A program made the position numbers and the translations under genes. Shown one piece after another: positions 4,716 to 5,523 of a DNA stretch of 5,523 nt; the stretch's first letter is position 1, and every line of letters begins with the position of its first letter. The notes under the pieces are model-generated. The model saw nothing but the letters and a program-made list of their open reading frames with translations. It searched no databases and was not told where the DNA came from. The stretch is taken from assembly GCA_027019885.1 (NCBI GenBank), contig JALUWC010000548.1, positions 1 through 5,523 of the forward strand. The letters run 5' to 3'. The stretch comes from Geoglobus sp. (GTDB lineage Archaea > Halobacteriota > Archaeoglobi > Archaeoglobales > Archaeoglobaceae).

Positions 4716-5523
4716 CAGCAATCACCATCCTGATCAGAAACGACTTACCGTTCACCCAAACATCGTGACCGACAATGGATGGAAGGTCGGTGTAGGCGAT
4801 GCTGAGATCCATCAGCTCACCCTCATCAGCGCTCCTGAATACCGAACCCTCGGATGCCATGATTATCTTGGGTTTGCGAAGGGTTGCATTTCGGGTGTTG
4901 ATCCACCCTCCCCTTACAATCGGTTTCCAGTAAACGACATTTTCGAGGTCTTTCGGGTGGGTTAGAGAAAGAGTGATGTAGCAATCTCCTTTCCCCCTGA
5001 TTTTAATTTCATCCTCCTCAATTTCAAATTTTCCAAGCCCCCATGTTCTTTTCCCACCGATTCCCTCATCCTGAAGGTACTTCAGAGCAGCTTTGATCAA
5101 CCTGTCTTTTCCCTCCACAAGGAAATACAGGCCGGAGTTTTCTGCAAACCTCAGCGCCGTCAGATAGTAAATTCCGGAATTTGATGTGATCCTGTCCAGA
5201 ACCACCTTTGGGATTTCCACCTTGGTTATGAAGTCCACTTTACTCTCAACCTCTTCTGGAATGTCTCCGGAAATGACTTTCTCGAAATCTCCGAGGGTCA
5301 GAAACCTCCACTTTTTTTCAACCGGCAGATGTGGTGCAGGCAGATAATACGTTCCATCTCTGAAGGGGAAGCATGAGCTGAACCTCAGCTCTCCATGGAG
5401 AACTCTGTTTACGAACCCCTCCACATCCTCATTCAGCCTGCTGAGGGCGTTTGCTATCGCTGCAAACAGCGTGTCGGAGTGTATTATTTCTCCGGTCCTC
5501 TCAAGCCCGATTCCGGCCTCACC
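4705..5523 (-). CDS. csm4: Csm4, type III-A Csm complex subunit (N-terminus beyond window)
   Basis: The visible 272 residues lack only the extreme N-terminus, because the frame runs open to the window edge. Csm4 is a RAMP (Cas5-like) subunit that binds the crRNA 5' handle and contacts Cas10. The first visible residues, GEAGIGLERTGEIIHSDTLF, are the family hallmark (G-x-G-L-E ... H-S-D-T-L-F). They are followed by FSSCFPFRDGTYYLPAPHLP and a glycine-rich loop GIGGKRTWGLG (visible residues 154-164), then the C-terminal strand VWVNGKSFLIRM. A GTG at 5424 could be mistaken for the start, but the HSDTLF block upstream of it shows that the gene continues outward. The stop overlaps the csm5 start. 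The csm1/cas10, csm2 and csm3 genes would be expected beyond 5523 on this strand. Confidence 0.93.
   Translation of the reverse strand, partial: GEAGIGLERTGEIIHSDTLFAAIANALSRLNEDVEGFVNRVLHGELRFSSCFPFRDGTYYLPAPHLPVEKKWRFLTLGDFEKVISGDIPEEVESKVDFITKVEIPKVVLDRITSNSGIYYLTALRFAENSGLYFLVEGKDRLIKAALKYLQDEGIGGKRTWGLGKFEIEEDEIKIRGKGDCYITLSLTHPKDLENVVYWKPIVRGGWINTRNATLRKPKIIMASEGSVFRSADEGELMDLSIAYTDLPSIVGHDVWVNGKSFLIRMVIADEA
4721..4726 (-). promoter_or_regulatory. Shine-Dalgarno for csm5
   Basis: Read on the minus strand, GGTGAT (4726 down to 4721) precedes the ATG at 4715 by five bases and lies within the last codons of csm4. It favours the ATG over the TTG at 4721, whose first base overlaps the motif. 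Confidence 0.5.

Noticed and set aside
2925..4965. Plus-strand open frames lying opposite cas6, csm5 and csm4 (for example 2925-3176, 3657-3845, 4213-4419, 4690-4965)
   Set aside because: Their products have no recognisable domains and lie fully antisense to genes with clear family motifs. They are shadows of the GC-richer coding strand.
4705..5424. csm4 as a complete gene starting at the GTG at 5424
   Set aside because: The same frame continues to the window edge and encodes the G-x-G-L-E and H-S-D-T-L-F hallmark of Csm4, so the gene is longer and its start lies outside the window.

Overview
The window carries the accessory and small-RAMP part of a type III-A (Csm) CRISPR-Cas locus. It is probably from a thermophilic euryarchaeon. 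I infer this from long Shine-Dalgarno (SD) sequences matching GGAGGTGAT, a TTATATAC-type TATA box, and a Csx3 domain that resembles, from memory, the Archaeoglobus fulgidus ring nuclease. An Archaeoglobales host is a good guess, not a demonstrated one. No CRISPR array, tRNA, rRNA or transposase is visible.

Layout. (a) 1-216, + strand: the 3' end of an unrecognised gene, overlapped by a 37-codon gene that has a near-perfect SD. (b) 217-537: AT-rich DNA with a weak 58-codon ORF, a pair of competing hairpins, a TATA-like box, and a 26-codon ORF. The 26-codon ORF looks like the end of a winged-helix protein and stops exactly at the base before csx1. (c) 538-1833, +: csx1, a CARF-HEPN ribonuclease activated by cyclic oligoadenylate. 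(d) 1834-1994: spacer. (e) 1995-2894, +: a P-loop NTPase fused to a Csx3/Crn3 ring-nuclease domain. (f) 2909-5523, - strand: the overlapping operon csm4 (cut by the window edge), csm5 and cas6. It converges on the Csx3 gene with only 14 bp between the stop codons.

How the genes work together. Cas6 cuts pre-crRNA, and Csm4 and Csm5 help build the Csm interference complex on the crRNA. When that complex binds target RNA, its Cas10 subunit (outside the window) should make cyclic oligoadenylate (cOA). Csx1 senses cOA through its CARF domain and cuts RNA with its HEPN domain. The Csx3 domain would degrade cA4 and switch the response off. The left strand thus holds a signal-driven toxin and its antidote, and the right strand holds the surveillance-complex genes. 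The left part is visibly more AT-rich than the csm/cas6 operon, which suggests separate histories.

Most notable observation: inside the P-loop-Csx3 gene, exactly at the domain boundary, there is a perfect SD (GGAGGTGAT, 2558-2566) followed four bases later by an in-frame TTG (2571). Initiation there would give a stand-alone 107-residue Csx3, while the annotated ATG at 1995 has no visible SD. The gene may make two proteins, or this may be the scar of a recent gene fusion.
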